DNA from: an uncultured Prevotellaceae bacterium
GTDB lineage: Bacteria > Bacteroidota > Bacteroidia > Bacteroidales > Bacteroidaceae
Direction: 5' to 3'
DNA length: 44,239 nt
Assembly: GCA_902792855.1 (NCBI GenBank)
Contig: CADBBP010000027.1
Coordinates: forward strand, 4,789-49,027
Part shown: positions 1-9,755 of the stretch, piece by piece
How positions within the stretch are numbered: position 1 is the first letter of the stretch
Layout of the letters: the number at the start of each line of letters is the position of its first letter
Notes under the pieces: model-generated
Told to the model about the DNA's origin: nothing
The model's input: only the letters and a program-made list of their open reading frames with translations
Database searches by the model: none
Position numbers and translations under genes: made by a program

Positions 1-2
1 CC

Positions 3-1523
3 GACAACGAGAGCTTCAGCTACACCAGCGGCACCTACGGCAATGCTTCGGCCAACCTCAGCGACCCCGTCGTGGGAAGCGTCGTCGCATCGTCCGGCTC
101 CGGCAACTCCGAGCGCCGCTCCATCTCCATCATCGGGCAGGCCGTCTATTCATTCGACAACAGGTACATCCTCAGAGGAACACTCAACCACGAAGGCAAC
201 TCCACCATGGGCAAGGAGAAGCGATGGGGCACATTCCCCGCCTTTGGTGCAGCGTGGAACATTGAGCAGGAGCATTTCTGGAGCGACAGCTTCAAGAAGT
301 GGTTCAACGAGGGAAAGGTGCGCTTCGGATACGGATGGTCCGGCACTTCGCCTTCGGGAGCTTCCATCTACCTCGGTGCTTACAAGAGCCTCGGTCAATA
401 CATGGACATGCCTGCCATCACGCCCGACCGCATGCAGCTCGACAACCTCAAGTGGGAGACGACAAGGGAGATGGACCTCGGTATCGACCTCAGGTTGTTC
501 AACAAACTGTCGTTCACCTTCGACTATTACGACAAGCAGACCAGCGACATGCTCCTCAAGGACACCAAACTACCGGCATCCACTGGCTACAGTTCCGTGA
601 AGTACATCAACTCCGGAAAGATGAGCAACAAGGGTGTGGAGCTCAGGTTTGAATACACCATCCTGAAAAACAAGGTGTGGACCATCTCCGCCAACGCCAA
701 CGTCAGCCGCAATGTCAACAAGGTGAAGGAACTGCCCAGCACATGGGTGATGGACAACTACTCTTTCGGAAATGGAAACTACGCCTTGCGCATCGTGGAG
801 AATGCCCCTGTGGGTTCTTTCTACGGTTACAAATACCTCGGAGTGTATCAGAACACAGCCGAGACCTATGCTCGCGATGCCATGGGGAATGTCATGTACG
901 ACTGGCAGGGCAACGTCATCACCATGAAGAACGGCACCGTGCAGACCTATCCGGGCGACGCCAAGTATGAGGACATCAACCATGACGGTGTCATCAATGA
1001 GAACGACATCGTGTATCTCGGCAACGCCAATCCCAAGTTCTTCGGAGGCGGTGGCTTCCAAGTCAGATGGAAGGACCTCACGCTCACCACTTTCTTCTAC
1101 GGACGCTACGGACAGAAGGTCATCAACGGTGCCCGCATCTCCCTCGAGAACATGTACGGCAAGAACAACCAAAGTACTGCCGTGCTGCACAGGTGGAGAG
1201 CCGAGGGCGACCAGACCGACATCCCCAGGGCACTCTACGGTATGGGCTACAACTACCTCGGTAGCGACCGTTTTGTGGAGGACGCATCGTTCATCCGTCT
1301 CAAGACACTCTCGCTGAGCTACAACTTCCCCAAGAAATGGCTCAAGAACTGGGGCATCAGCAAACTCAACGTCTTCGCAACGGGGTACGACCTCTTCACA
1401 TGGACCAAGTACAAGGGACAGGATCCCGAGGTCTCCATGCCTTCAGCCACAAGCCTCGTCAGGGACAACGCCACCACGCCTGTCTCCAGGAGATTCGCCA
1501 TCGGTATCAACCTCGACTTTTAA
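3..1523 (+). CDS. SusC-like TonB-dependent outer-membrane transporter, C-terminal part
   Basis: The window opens inside this gene; codons are in frame from base 3 and the stop is at 1521-1523. About 506 residues are visible, all from the beta-barrel half of a SusC/RagA-type TonB-dependent receptor. Typical family segments are visible: a YILRGTLNHEG-like strand, KWETTREMDLGIDL, a GDAKYEDINHDGVINENDIVYLG Ca-loop-like stretch, the WRAEGDQTDIPRA motif and the terminal FAIGINLDF strand ending in an aromatic residue, as outer-membrane barrels do. The carboxypeptidase-regulatory and plug domains lie upstream, outside the window. The family imports oligosaccharides or other large nutrients across the outer membrane together with a SusD lipoprotein. 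Only 11 nt separate it from the SusD gene that follows. The substrate cannot be read from the sequence. Confidence 0.93.
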   Translation, partial: DNESFSYTSGTYGNASANLSDPVVGSVVASSGSGNSERRSISIIGQAVYSFDNRYILRGTLNHEGNSTMGKEKRWGTFPAFGAAWNIEQEHFWSDSFKKWFNEGKVRFGYGWSGTSPSGASIYLGAYKSLGQYMDMPAITPDRMQLDNLKWETTREMDLGIDLRLFNKLSFTFDYYDKQTSDMLLKDTKLPASTGYSSVKYINSGKMSNKGVELRFEYTILKNKVWTISANANVSRNVNKVKELPSTWVMDNYSFGNGNYALRIVENAPVGSFYGYKYLGVYQNTAETYARDAMGNVMYDWQGNVITMKNGTVQTYPGDAKYEDINHDGVINENDIVYLGNANPKFFGGGGFQVRWKDLTLTTFFYGRYGQKVINGARISLENMYGKNNQSTAVLHRWRAEGDQTDIPRALYGMGYNYLGSDRFVEDASFIRLKTLSLSYNFPKKWLKNWGISKLNVFATGYDLFTWTKYKGQDPEVSMPSATSLVRDNATTPVSRRFAIGINLDF

Positions 1524-1534
1524 AACAGAAGAAC

Positions 1535-3121
1535 ATGAAGAAGAACATCATATACACCCTGATTATCGGCGCACTCACCATCACCACTGCCACGTCGTGC
1601 AACGACTGGCTTGATGTGCTGCCCAACAACGAGCAGGTGACCGACGACTACTGGAAGTCGAAGGAGGACGTCGAGGCCGTCATAGCTTCCGGCTACTACT
1701 ACATGCGCCAGTGTGTACCAACTTTCATCAAGTGGGGAGAACTGCGCGGAGGAGCCATCTACACCATCAACACCTCCGATGCCAAGCTCCAGGACTTCAA
1801 CATGACGCCAAGCCATTCCCTTTGCGACTGGTCCAACCTCTACAAAGTCATCGGAATGGCCAACTCTGTCATCCTCTACGCACCCGATGTGAAGGACGAC
1901 ACTTATTATGAGTCCATTCTCAACTCACACCTCGCCGAGGCCTATTTCCTCCGGGCATATTGCTACCTCGTCCTCGCAAAGAACTTCAAGGAGGTGCCGC
2001 TCGTCATGCAGGCATACGTCAACGACAATGCAAGTTTCGACCTCGCCAAGAGCACGGAGCAGCAAATCGTCGCGCAAGTGAAGGAGGATGTGAAGACCGC
2101 CCTCGCTACAGGAGCCGCCAAGGGCACCTACGAGGAGGAATGGGCCACCAAGGGAAGGGCTACCAAATGGGCGCTCTACGCACTCATGGCTGATGCTTGC
2201 CTGTGGAGCGAGGATTATGACCAGTGCATCGAATACTGCAACATGGTGCTCAATGCCACCGACGCCTTCAGGCCGGTCTTCATGACCAACACCAACGACT
2301 GGTACACCATGTTCTATCCTGGTAACAGCAATGAGTCCATCTTCGAACTCAACTGGGACTATTCCCAGAACCAGACCAACAACTTCAACTCACTCTTCAC
2401 CCTCAACGCCTCCACACCCCTAAGACCCACGACAAGGGCCACGGAGCGGATGAAGGAGGAGACGCAGACACTCAAGGACGGTGGTCTCACCGAGGATGGA
2501 CGCATGGGTCGCATGCTCATGGCCACATACGTGCCTGACAACGGGCAGGTGAACGCGTGGGCTGCCTCCAACCAGTATTACATTTGGAAATACTACGGCA
2601 CCGACGTGCCGGACATCACTGGTGGAGCACGCGCTCACCAGGACGCCAACTTCATCATCTACCGTGTGGCTGACGTCATGCTCATGAAGGCCCTCGCGCT
2701 CACCATGAAGGGGCAGGGCTCGTGGGCCGAGGCCGTCAACCTTCTCAACAGGGTGCGCAACCGTGCCATGCTTGGCAATTTCAAGGACATCGACACCGCA
2801 ACACCGGAGGCCGCCGCGCAAATCTCCCAACTCGACGAGATGACACTCATCGAGGAGATCCTCGACCAACGCGAGATGGAGTTCATGGCGGAGGGCAAGC
2901 GGTGGTACGACCTGCTCTGGCTCGGAAGAGTGGCAGGAGGAAAATACAAGGCACAGTTCATCAACAAAAACAAAGTCATCGAGGGCAACCAGACCACCAA
3001 CCAGCAGTGGATACGCTCCGTGCTGCAGGATGAGAATGCGTGGTACATGCCCATACCGCAGGCTGATATGGAGCACAACAAACTGCTCGAGCAAAATCCC
3101 TATTATTCATCAACCAAGTAA
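1535..3121 (+). CDS. SusD/RagB-like nutrient-binding lipoprotein (first pair)
   Basis: 528 residues. I chose the ATG at 1535, not the longer open frame reaching back to 1337, because it gives a clean lipoprotein signal peptide ending in TATSC with lipid-accepting Cys22 and sits 11 nt after the SusC stop. The body is that of a SusD/RagB protein: an N-terminal NDWLDVLPNNEQVTDDYWKS segment, helical TPR-like repeats (HLAEAYFLRAYCYLVLAKNFKEVP) and a C-terminal LDQREMEFMAEGKRWYDLLWLGR stretch close to the family norm. SusD proteins sit on the cell surface as a lid on the SusC barrel and bind the glycan. It is the partner of the SusC fragment upstream. Confident family assignment; ligand unknown. 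Confidence 0.95.
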   Translation: MKKNIIYTLIIGALTITTATSCNDWLDVLPNNEQVTDDYWKSKEDVEAVIASGYYYMRQCVPTFIKWGELRGGAIYTINTSDAKLQDFNMTPSHSLCDWSNLYKVIGMANSVILYAPDVKDDTYYESILNSHLAEAYFLRAYCYLVLAKNFKEVPLVMQAYVNDNASFDLAKSTEQQIVAQVKEDVKTALATGAAKGTYEEEWATKGRATKWALYALMADACLWSEDYDQCIEYCNMVLNATDAFRPVFMTNTNDWYTMFYPGNSNESIFELNWDYSQNQTNNFNSLFTLNASTPLRPTTRATERMKEETQTLKDGGLTEDGRMGRMLMATYVPDNGQVNAWAASNQYYIWKYYGTDVPDITGGARAHQDANFIIYRVADVMLMKALALTMKGQGSWAEAVNLLNRVRNRAMLGNFKDIDTATPEAAAQISQLDEMTLIEEILDQREMEFMAEGKRWYDLLWLGRVAGGKYKAQFINKNKVIEGNQTTNQQWIRSVLQDENAWYMPIPQADMEHNKLLEQNPYYSSTK

Positions 3122-3136
3122 GGAAAGGAACGAAGC

Positions 3137-4849
3137 ATGAAATACATGAGACTTTTCACACGACACGCTTTCGTCATCGCTGCGGCTGCCATCACATTCG
3201 CCGCATGCGACAAGGACGTGTTCGACATCAATACCGACCCGTTCAAGGACGAGGTCTATAGCACCACACTCATGTCGCCCATCTCTACCTTCCTCACGGA
3301 GCAGGAGGGATATGGGGAGTATGTCAAGATGCTCAACTACGCCAACATGTTCAACGCGCTCAACCAGTCGTCGTCTGGCATCAGCTTCACGGCTTTCGTA
3401 CCCACCGACGATGCCATGCACGAGTTCTACCGCAGAAGGGGAGTGGACAGCCTCCAGCAACTCTCTCCGGAATATGCCAAGGCGTTCATCCTTTATCACA
3501 CCGTCAAGGACTCCATCCTTCCCGAGTCGTTCGTTCAGAAGAAGTCGGTGCAGAACCTCAGCGGCGACATCATCAACATCAGCATCGACTCGCTCAACGC
3601 TGGACAGGCCATTCTCAACAATGAGGGGCATGTCGTGGAGATGGGGCTCAGCGCATACAACGGAAAGGTGTATGTGCTGTCCAAGGCCATGACGCCGCTC
3701 GTCGAGACGGTCTTTGACCGCGTGGTGCAGGAGGGCAGGTCGGCCATCATGGCCGAAGCCCTGCAAGCCACGGGATGGGCGAGGCGACTCAGCGTCGTTC
3801 AGGACACCACGCTCAACGAGGCACGGCAGAAGGTGGTCACTCACTACTATTTCACACTCCTCAACGTCACCGATGACACCTTCGCCAAGGCCGGCATCAA
3901 CTCCCTCGACCAACTCAGGAGCCAGCTCAGGGCCGCCGACGAGGAGGGGCTGGCTGATGACTCGCTGTTGAGGAAATACGTCGGCTATCACGTGCTCACC
4001 AACCAGTACACCACCGATGAGATGGGGGCCATGACTGGTTCGGAGGCAACGCGCATCTGGAGCTCGTCGGCTGCCAACCAGGTCTTCACCGTCACCTACG
4101 ACAGTCTCGCTACAAGGGAGGCCGACAAGTATGTCATCAACAATGCTGGCGTGCCGGCTCGCTTCATACCAGAGGCTTCCAACATCCTCTGCAAGAACGG
4201 ATACTTGCACAACATCGACGGATGGATGCCCGTCTGGGAGCCAAAGCAGGCCACAGTGCTTTGGGACTTGGCAGACTACACCGAAATCAAGAACATGGTG
4301 GATCCGGAGTTCTACCAGCCGGCAGAGCCTACCGCTTCGGAGCAGCGCTTCCGCGTGGCCACTGCCACATGCTTCGAGTATGAGATGGGAGAAGCCGGCT
4401 CCAAGAACCGCAACTACAGCGACATCGACTATGTCACATGCAGGAGCAACATGAAGGATGCCAACAACCACGACCGCATCGTCTTCAACCTGGGTTACAT
4501 GGGGAAGGCATCCATGCGCACGCCCACCATCGTCAGGGGAAAATACAAGGTGGAGTTGACCATCATCTTCATGACGGGAAACAACTTCATGCGGCAGCAG
4601 ACCGACGGTAACGGAGGAATGCTGAAGATGGCCTTCGACGACAAGGACGAGTACACCGTCTTCAACGCTCCATACACCAAGGTGCCAAGTGCACTGCCTG
4701 GCGTTTACACCAGCACCATCTACGAGGAAATAGAATTCCCCGAGACGGCGTCGCACACCTTCAGCTTCATCGTGCTCGACCCGGCTGCAAGCACCAACAG
4801 CAACTTCAGCCTGCAGTTCGACTACATCAAGTTCACACCCATTGAATAA
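3137..4849 (+). CDS. fasciclin (FAS1) domain surface lipoprotein
   Basis: 570 residues with a lipoprotein signal ending TFAAC (Cys24). Two FAS1-type modules can be traced. The first, about residues 45-195, has the FAS1 box FTAFVPTDDAMHEFY and a KVYVLSKAM closing strand. The second, about 200-365, contains VTHYYFTLLNVTDDTF and closes with NGYLHNIDGWMPV, similar to the H2 box of FAS1 proteins. The last 180 residues look like a beta-sandwich (KYKVELTIIFMTG, HTFSFIVLDPA, LQFDYIKFTP). FAS1 domains are adhesion or ligand-binding modules; in Bacteroidetes they occur as SusCD-associated lipoproteins. It lies 15 nt after SusD, so it is probably in the same operon and works as an auxiliary surface binder. 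The exact ligand is not inferable. Confidence 0.85.
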   Translation: MKYMRLFTRHAFVIAAAAITFAACDKDVFDINTDPFKDEVYSTTLMSPISTFLTEQEGYGEYVKMLNYANMFNALNQSSSGISFTAFVPTDDAMHEFYRRRGVDSLQQLSPEYAKAFILYHTVKDSILPESFVQKKSVQNLSGDIINISIDSLNAGQAILNNEGHVVEMGLSAYNGKVYVLSKAMTPLVETVFDRVVQEGRSAIMAEALQATGWARRLSVVQDTTLNEARQKVVTHYYFTLLNVTDDTFAKAGINSLDQLRSQLRAADEEGLADDSLLRKYVGYHVLTNQYTTDEMGAMTGSEATRIWSSSAANQVFTVTYDSLATREADKYVINNAGVPARFIPEASNILCKNGYLHNIDGWMPVWEPKQATVLWDLADYTEIKNMVDPEFYQPAEPTASEQRFRVATATCFEYEMGEAGSKNRNYSDIDYVTCRSNMKDANNHDRIVFNLGYMGKASMRTPTIVRGKYKVELTIIFMTGNNFMRQQTDGNGGMLKMAFDDKDEYTVFNAPYTKVPSALPGVYTSTIYEEIEFPETASHTFSFIVLDPAASTNSNFSLQFDYIKFTPIE

Positions 4850-4866
4850 CATAAGACCGAAAAGAC

Positions 4867-6573
4867 ATGAAGACCATTAGAAACACCTTCATCATGCTCC
4901 TTGCCCTCGGCATCGCAGCAGCGTGCTCCGAACTGGAGGACGACAACCATTACGGGAACTCCGACACGGTCATATCCAACAACGAGTTGAAAATCGTCAA
5001 CATATCATCGGCCGAGTACATCAAGAGCCGAAGCGACCTCTCAAGCATGGACCAACTCTTCCAGGCACAGGGCATCTACGAAGAACTGCAGAAGAAGGGG
5101 CAGCTCAGCACCATGCTCGTCGTCACCAACGACCACTTCAAGTCTCCGGAGGAGAAGACGGAGTTCGTCACACGCTCCCACGTCAGCGACATCTCCATCT
5201 CCCCGGCAAACCTCGAGGACGGGACGCGCCTCATGATGTGGCACGGGAAATACGTCAACGTGGCCATCGACTCCATCGGCTTGCAGGGAAACATCATCGA
5301 CCACATCCTCTTCAACAATGGTGCTGTCAAGGAGGTGGTGAAAACGACAACGGGATACATCTATGTCATTTCGGAGATGATAGAGACACCCACCTCGCTC
5401 TACGACTTCATCAACGACCTGGGGGATGACTACTCCATCTTCCGCGAGATGGTGCTCGCCTCGGGAGGGAAGGAGTTCGACAGGGCCAACTCAAAGGCCA
5501 TCGGGGTCAACGACCAGGGCAACACCGTCTATGACTCCGTCTTCATCTACCGAAACACATTCTTCGAGAACGTCAACTTCGACATGAACTCCGAGTCGCT
5601 CACCGCCACCATGCTCCTGCCGTCCAACAACATCATCAACGACGCGCTCGCCGATGCTCACCAACGCCTCGACGCATGGGAGATGACAAGAAGCGACAGC
5701 ATCATGAAGGACTGGATTCTCAAGACTTCCTTCTTCGCAAGGAGATACACCTCGGCTCAGATGCAGACAACAGAGGAACAGGACCTCAAGAGCATCTTCG
5801 GAACGCAATGGCGGACAAACGTGCAGCAGGTGGACGTCATGGAACCCATCGAACTCTCCAACGGCATCGTCTATAAGGTGAAGAAGATGCACCTGCCCAA
5901 CAACCTCCTCATGTACAGGCTCAAGGACTATTTCTACTACTACGAGAACTGCACCGACGAGCAGAAGGCGGAGTTCTTCAAGGCGGTCAACCTCAATTTC
6001 AAGGAGTGCAACACGGAGGTGGCCGCATGGTCGCCACTGCCGGGCGTGTGGCCTTACCATGAGAACCGCATCATACGCTTCGACAAACCATCGGAAATTG
6101 CTGACGACGACGGCTTCCAACTTGACTTCACCCCCATCAAGCTCAACGACGACGGCACCGTCAGGCCATGGCTCTTCCCACCGGGTGCCTACCGCTTTGC
6201 CATGGGGTCCGTGCAAAACCAAAACCTCGACATCGTTGTCACAGTCTTCGCCGACGGACAGGAAATAGCAAAGACAAGGGCCATCACATGGGGAACCTCG
6301 ACGGAGTTCCACTACGACCGCGGCACCACACTCTCCAACACCCACCCGGAGGGCTTTGACGCCACATACGTCAGAGAGGTGGGAGGCAACAGCAAGGCCG
6401 CCAACTACGACACCGACGGAGGGCAGATGCTCGACGAACTTGTCATACCCGACATCAAGGGCGACGGCTCGCCGGTGAGAATTGTCATGAGACTCACATG
6501 CGCCACTTGGGCTGGAAAAACCAACGTGAAGATACATCACTGGTGCCTCAGGCCTACAGCCAACAATTATTAA
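4867..6573 (+). CDS. FAS1-like SusCD-associated lipoprotein (second)
   Basis: 568 residues, 17 nt after the previous gene. The signal peptide ends IAAAC (Cys20), a lipobox. Its layout parallels the upstream FAS1 protein: two divergent FAS1-like modules (LSTMLVVTNDHFKSP with YIYVISEMI as a closing strand; then SLTATMLLPSNNIINDAL closing with NGIVYKVKKMHLP) and a C-terminal beta-sandwich from about residue 390 (FPPGAYRFAMGSVQNQNLDIVVTVFADG). Equal length and the same domain order suggest duplication followed by strong divergence. The FAS1 boxes are weaker than in the first copy, so the assignment rests partly on position and architecture. It is likely surface-exposed and part of the six-gene uptake operon. 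Confidence 0.75.
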   Translation: MKTIRNTFIMLLALGIAAACSELEDDNHYGNSDTVISNNELKIVNISSAEYIKSRSDLSSMDQLFQAQGIYEELQKKGQLSTMLVVTNDHFKSPEEKTEFVTRSHVSDISISPANLEDGTRLMMWHGKYVNVAIDSIGLQGNIIDHILFNNGAVKEVVKTTTGYIYVISEMIETPTSLYDFINDLGDDYSIFREMVLASGGKEFDRANSKAIGVNDQGNTVYDSVFIYRNTFFENVNFDMNSESLTATMLLPSNNIINDALADAHQRLDAWEMTRSDSIMKDWILKTSFFARRYTSAQMQTTEEQDLKSIFGTQWRTNVQQVDVMEPIELSNGIVYKVKKMHLPNNLLMYRLKDYFYYYENCTDEQKAEFFKAVNLNFKECNTEVAAWSPLPGVWPYHENRIIRFDKPSEIADDDGFQLDFTPIKLNDDGTVRPWLFPPGAYRFAMGSVQNQNLDIVVTVFADGQEIAKTRAITWGTSTEFHYDRGTTLSNTHPEGFDATYVREVGGNSKAANYDTDGGQMLDELVIPDIKGDGSPVRIVMRLTCATWAGKTNVKIHHWCLRPTANNY

Positions 6574-6595
6574 TCCTTTGAACACATCATACGAC

Positions 6596-9500
6596 ATGAC
6601 CAATACCATCAGCAAACTCATCGTATGCCTGGCACTGACGCTTACGGCGGCGGCGGGAGCCAAGGCACAGAAAGTCAGCGGGCAGGTGCTTTCATCTACC
6701 AACCAGCCCATTGGCGACGCCATCGTCACCTCACCGGGATGCACCGCGGCAAGGACGGCCGACGACGGCTCGTTCACCATCGAGGGTGTGAAGAAAGGGG
6801 CGCCGCTCACCATCTGGCACGGAGGTTTCTACCAGAGACTCATATACATCAACGACCCGCAGGCGGCAGACCTCAAGGTGTACCTCGTGGAGGAGAACAA
6901 GACGAGATACAATGAAACTGCCGTCACACCCTTCGCCACCACCCAGGGAGACCCGGCTGCCACCGGCATGACCAACATCAACCGGAAGGACTTTGCGCTT
7001 GGGTCGCTCTCCATCGACAACGCCCTCCAGGGAGAGGTGGCAGGACTGCAGGTGACCAACAAGAGCGGAATGACAGGTGAAGGGGCTTTCCTCCAACTCA
7101 GGGGCGTGCGCTCCCTCGTGGCTGAAAACGCACCGCTCATCGTCATCAACGGTGTGCCTTACATGCCCGACGCCAACCTCAGTCAGATTATCGGTGGGTA
7201 TTCGCGCTCCTTCTTCCAGGCGCTCAACAACCTCGACATTCGAAACATCACCGTCCTGAAGGGGGCGGAGGCCGCCGCATACGGTTCCATGGGTGCCAAC
7301 GGCGTCATCATGATCGAGACCGACCAGGCAAGTTCGTCGGACATGAACACGCGCATCTCGTTCTCCGCCATCGCCGGCATGAACTGGAACTCCAAGCGTG
7401 TGCCGCTCATGAAGGCTTCGGAGTACAAGAACTACCTCAGCGACATCGGACTGACCTACTATCCCAACATGGAGGCCTTCTTCAATGACTTCAACTTCCT
7501 CTCCGACCCCAACGCCAACAAGTCGTACCTCTACCAATACGACACCGACTGGCAGGATGAAATCTACAGGAACAGTTCCACCATGGACTACCTCTTCCGT
7601 GTGGAGGGTGGTGACAACATCGCCAAGTACAACATCTCCCTTGGGTACATGGGCGACCAGGGAACGTTGAAGAACACCAACAGCGACCGATACAATGCTC
7701 AAATCAACGCCTCGGTGCTCGTCAGCAAGAAGTTTGAAATCAGGGCCAACATCAACACGGCGTATCTCAAGGGTCAATACCAGGAGCAGGGAATGTCCCG
7801 CGAGACTAATCCGCTCCTCGCTGCTTACCGAAAGGCTCCTCTGCTCAGCCCCTTCAAGAGCGACATGTATGGAAACCTCATCAACACCTACGCAAGCTAT
7901 TGGTTCGGTGCCATCGAAAACGAGGACTTCATTGTCAGCAACCCCCTCTCGCTCGTCAACACGATGTCGGGGAAGAACAGGCAGTATGACATGAACCTGA
8001 AGATACAGCTCATCTACAACCCCGTCAAGAACCTCACCATCAACGGCATCGTGGGCATGTACTACAACTACAACCAGGAGGAGGCTTTCATTCCCGGCAT
8101 CAACAACCAGGACATCGTGCCGCTCTTCGACCAGTACGGACAGGCCGACAACACCATCAGGGTGGGAACCAACCACACCTTCAACATGTACTACAACGCC
8201 AATGCCGCATACCGCATCAACATCGGCGAGCAGCACAAGTTCAACATCAACGCTGGATGGCAGGCGGTCACCACGTCTTATGAGTATGATGCCGGTTTCG
8301 GACGCAACTCCAACAACGACTTCTACCAGACGCTCGGCGACGCACAGAGCCTCGGCAGATATTTCTCCGGCTACAACAACAAGTGGAACTGGATGAACGT
8401 TTATGCGCACGCCGACTGGACTTTCCAAAACCTCGTCAAGGTGGGGCTGACGGCGGCCTTCGACGGCGCCTCGTCGGTGGGGAAGGACGCCACGAGGATG
8501 ACGCTCTACCCGGCAGCCGACGTTGTCTTCATGGCAAAGAACCTCCCCGCGCTGAGTACGGCGGAATGGCTCGACAAACTCAATGTCCATGCCAATGTCA
8601 CCATGACGGGCAACAGCCGCTTCTCGTCAAAATTCGGAAAATACTACTACACGTCAAACCCCTATCAGACCATCTCGGGCATTGTAAGGGCCAACGTGCC
8701 AAGCACGGCCATCAAGGCGGAGAAGGACCAGACGCTCAACTTCGGCCTTGAAACGGCCTTGCTGCACCACCGCATCATCATCGGGGCCAACTACTTCAGC
8801 ACGAAGGCCACCGACGTGCTCATCTCTGGAAACCGCTCGCCCATCCTCGGCTCAAGTCTGTACTACAACAACGAGGCCGAACTGAAATCCAATGGCTTGG
8901 AGCTGTCGCTCGCCGTCTCGCCCATCTACACCAAGGACTTCAGATGGACCATCGGAGGAACGCTCTCCACGCTCGACAACAAGGTCAACTCGCTCGGTAC
9001 GCTCAACGAGATTGTCACCACCCTCAACGACGGCGCGCAGGTCATCACAAGGGTGGGGCAGAACCCATACGCTTTCTACGGACTCAAGTCGCTCGGGGTG
9101 TTCAAGACCACGGCGGAGGCGGAAGCTGCCAACCTCACCGCCAACGGACAGAAATTCCAGGCCGGTGACATCCATTATCAAGATGTCAACAACGACGGGG
9201 TCATCGACAGCGACGACCGTGTCATCATAGGCTCCTCCACTCCCGACCTCTTCGGCTCCTTCTTCACACGCTTCGAATACAAGAACTTCGCACTCGACCT
9301 CACATTCGCTTTCTCAAGCGGCAACGACGCATACAACGCCGTGAGGAGGGTCACGGAGTCTGCAAGCGACTTCTCCAACCAAGCTTCTTCCGTCAACAGA
9401 AGATGGCTCATGGAGGGACAGGACACCGACATACCACGAGTGAGATACAACGACCGCGTGGGAAACAACGCTTTCAGCGACAGGTGGATAGAGGATGCAA

Positions 9501-9733
9501 GCTACATCAAGTTGAGGGACGTCACATTCAGCTATGCTTGGAACAAACCGCTGTGGAACTTCATCCAGGGTGGTACGCTCTTCGTCACAGGGCAAAACCT
9601 CTTCTGCATCACCGACTACCTCGGTCTCGACCCTGAATTCTCCTATTCTTACAGTCCGCTCATGCAAGGCGTGGACTACGCCAAGGCCACGGCCCCAAGG
9701 GCGGTCAAGTTTGGAGTCAACCTCAGATTCTAA
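6596..9733 (+). CDS. SusC-like TonB-dependent outer-membrane transporter (second, complete)
   Basis: 1045 residues from the ATG at 6596; a TTG six codons earlier (6578) keeps the frame but is less likely. Signal peptide ends AKAQ. Then come a carboxypeptidase-regulatory-like domain (about 25-100, VSGQVLSSTNQPIGDAIV), the plug (about 125-245, SIDNALQGEVAGLQVTNKSG, LIVINGVPYMPD, ITVLKGAEAAAYGSMGANGVIMIET) and a long beta-barrel ending KFGVNLRF. A DVNNDGVIDSDDRVIIG loop and GQDTDIPRVRYND are standard SusC motifs. It imports a large substrate energised by TonB. It is 22 nt after the second FAS1-like gene and 22 nt before its SusD partner. It clearly differs in sequence from the first SusC, so the two pairs probably bind different ligands or glycan sizes. 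Confidence 0.95.
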   Translation: MTNTISKLIVCLALTLTAAAGAKAQKVSGQVLSSTNQPIGDAIVTSPGCTAARTADDGSFTIEGVKKGAPLTIWHGGFYQRLIYINDPQAADLKVYLVEENKTRYNETAVTPFATTQGDPAATGMTNINRKDFALGSLSIDNALQGEVAGLQVTNKSGMTGEGAFLQLRGVRSLVAENAPLIVINGVPYMPDANLSQIIGGYSRSFFQALNNLDIRNITVLKGAEAAAYGSMGANGVIMIETDQASSSDMNTRISFSAIAGMNWNSKRVPLMKASEYKNYLSDIGLTYYPNMEAFFNDFNFLSDPNANKSYLYQYDTDWQDEIYRNSSTMDYLFRVEGGDNIAKYNISLGYMGDQGTLKNTNSDRYNAQINASVLVSKKFEIRANINTAYLKGQYQEQGMSRETNPLLAAYRKAPLLSPFKSDMYGNLINTYASYWFGAIENEDFIVSNPLSLVNTMSGKNRQYDMNLKIQLIYNPVKNLTINGIVGMYYNYNQEEAFIPGINNQDIVPLFDQYGQADNTIRVGTNHTFNMYYNANAAYRINIGEQHKFNINAGWQAVTTSYEYDAGFGRNSNNDFYQTLGDAQSLGRYFSGYNNKWNWMNVYAHADWTFQNLVKVGLTAAFDGASSVGKDATRMTLYPAADVVFMAKNLPALSTAEWLDKLNVHANVTMTGNSRFSSKFGKYYYTSNPYQTISGIVRANVPSTAIKAEKDQTLNFGLETALLHHRIIIGANYFSTKATDVLISGNRSPILGSSLYYNNEAELKSNGLELSLAVSPIYTKDFRWTIGGTLSTLDNKVNSLGTLNEIVTTLNDGAQVITRVGQNPYAFYGLKSLGVFKTTAEAEAANLTANGQKFQAGDIHYQDVNNDGVIDSDDRVIIGSSTPDLFGSFFTRFEYKNFALDLTFAFSSGNDAYNAVRRVTESASDFSNQASSVNRRWLMEGQDTDIPRVRYNDRVGNNAFSDRWIEDASYIKLRDVTFSYAWNKPLWNFIQGGTLFVTGQNLFCITDYLGLDPEFSYSYSPLMQGVDYAKATAPRAVKFGVNLRF

Positions 9734-9755
9734 TAACCGATAACAGAATAACGAC

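Noticed and set aside
3110..4852. 580-codon minus-strand open frame opposite the first FAS1 gene
   Set aside because: It is a long antisense shadow caused by high GC and codon bias; no family features, and the plus-strand gene is clear.
6578..6596. TTG start six codons upstream of the second SusC
   Set aside because: The ATG at 6596 gives a cleaner signal peptide and normal spacing after the upstream stop.
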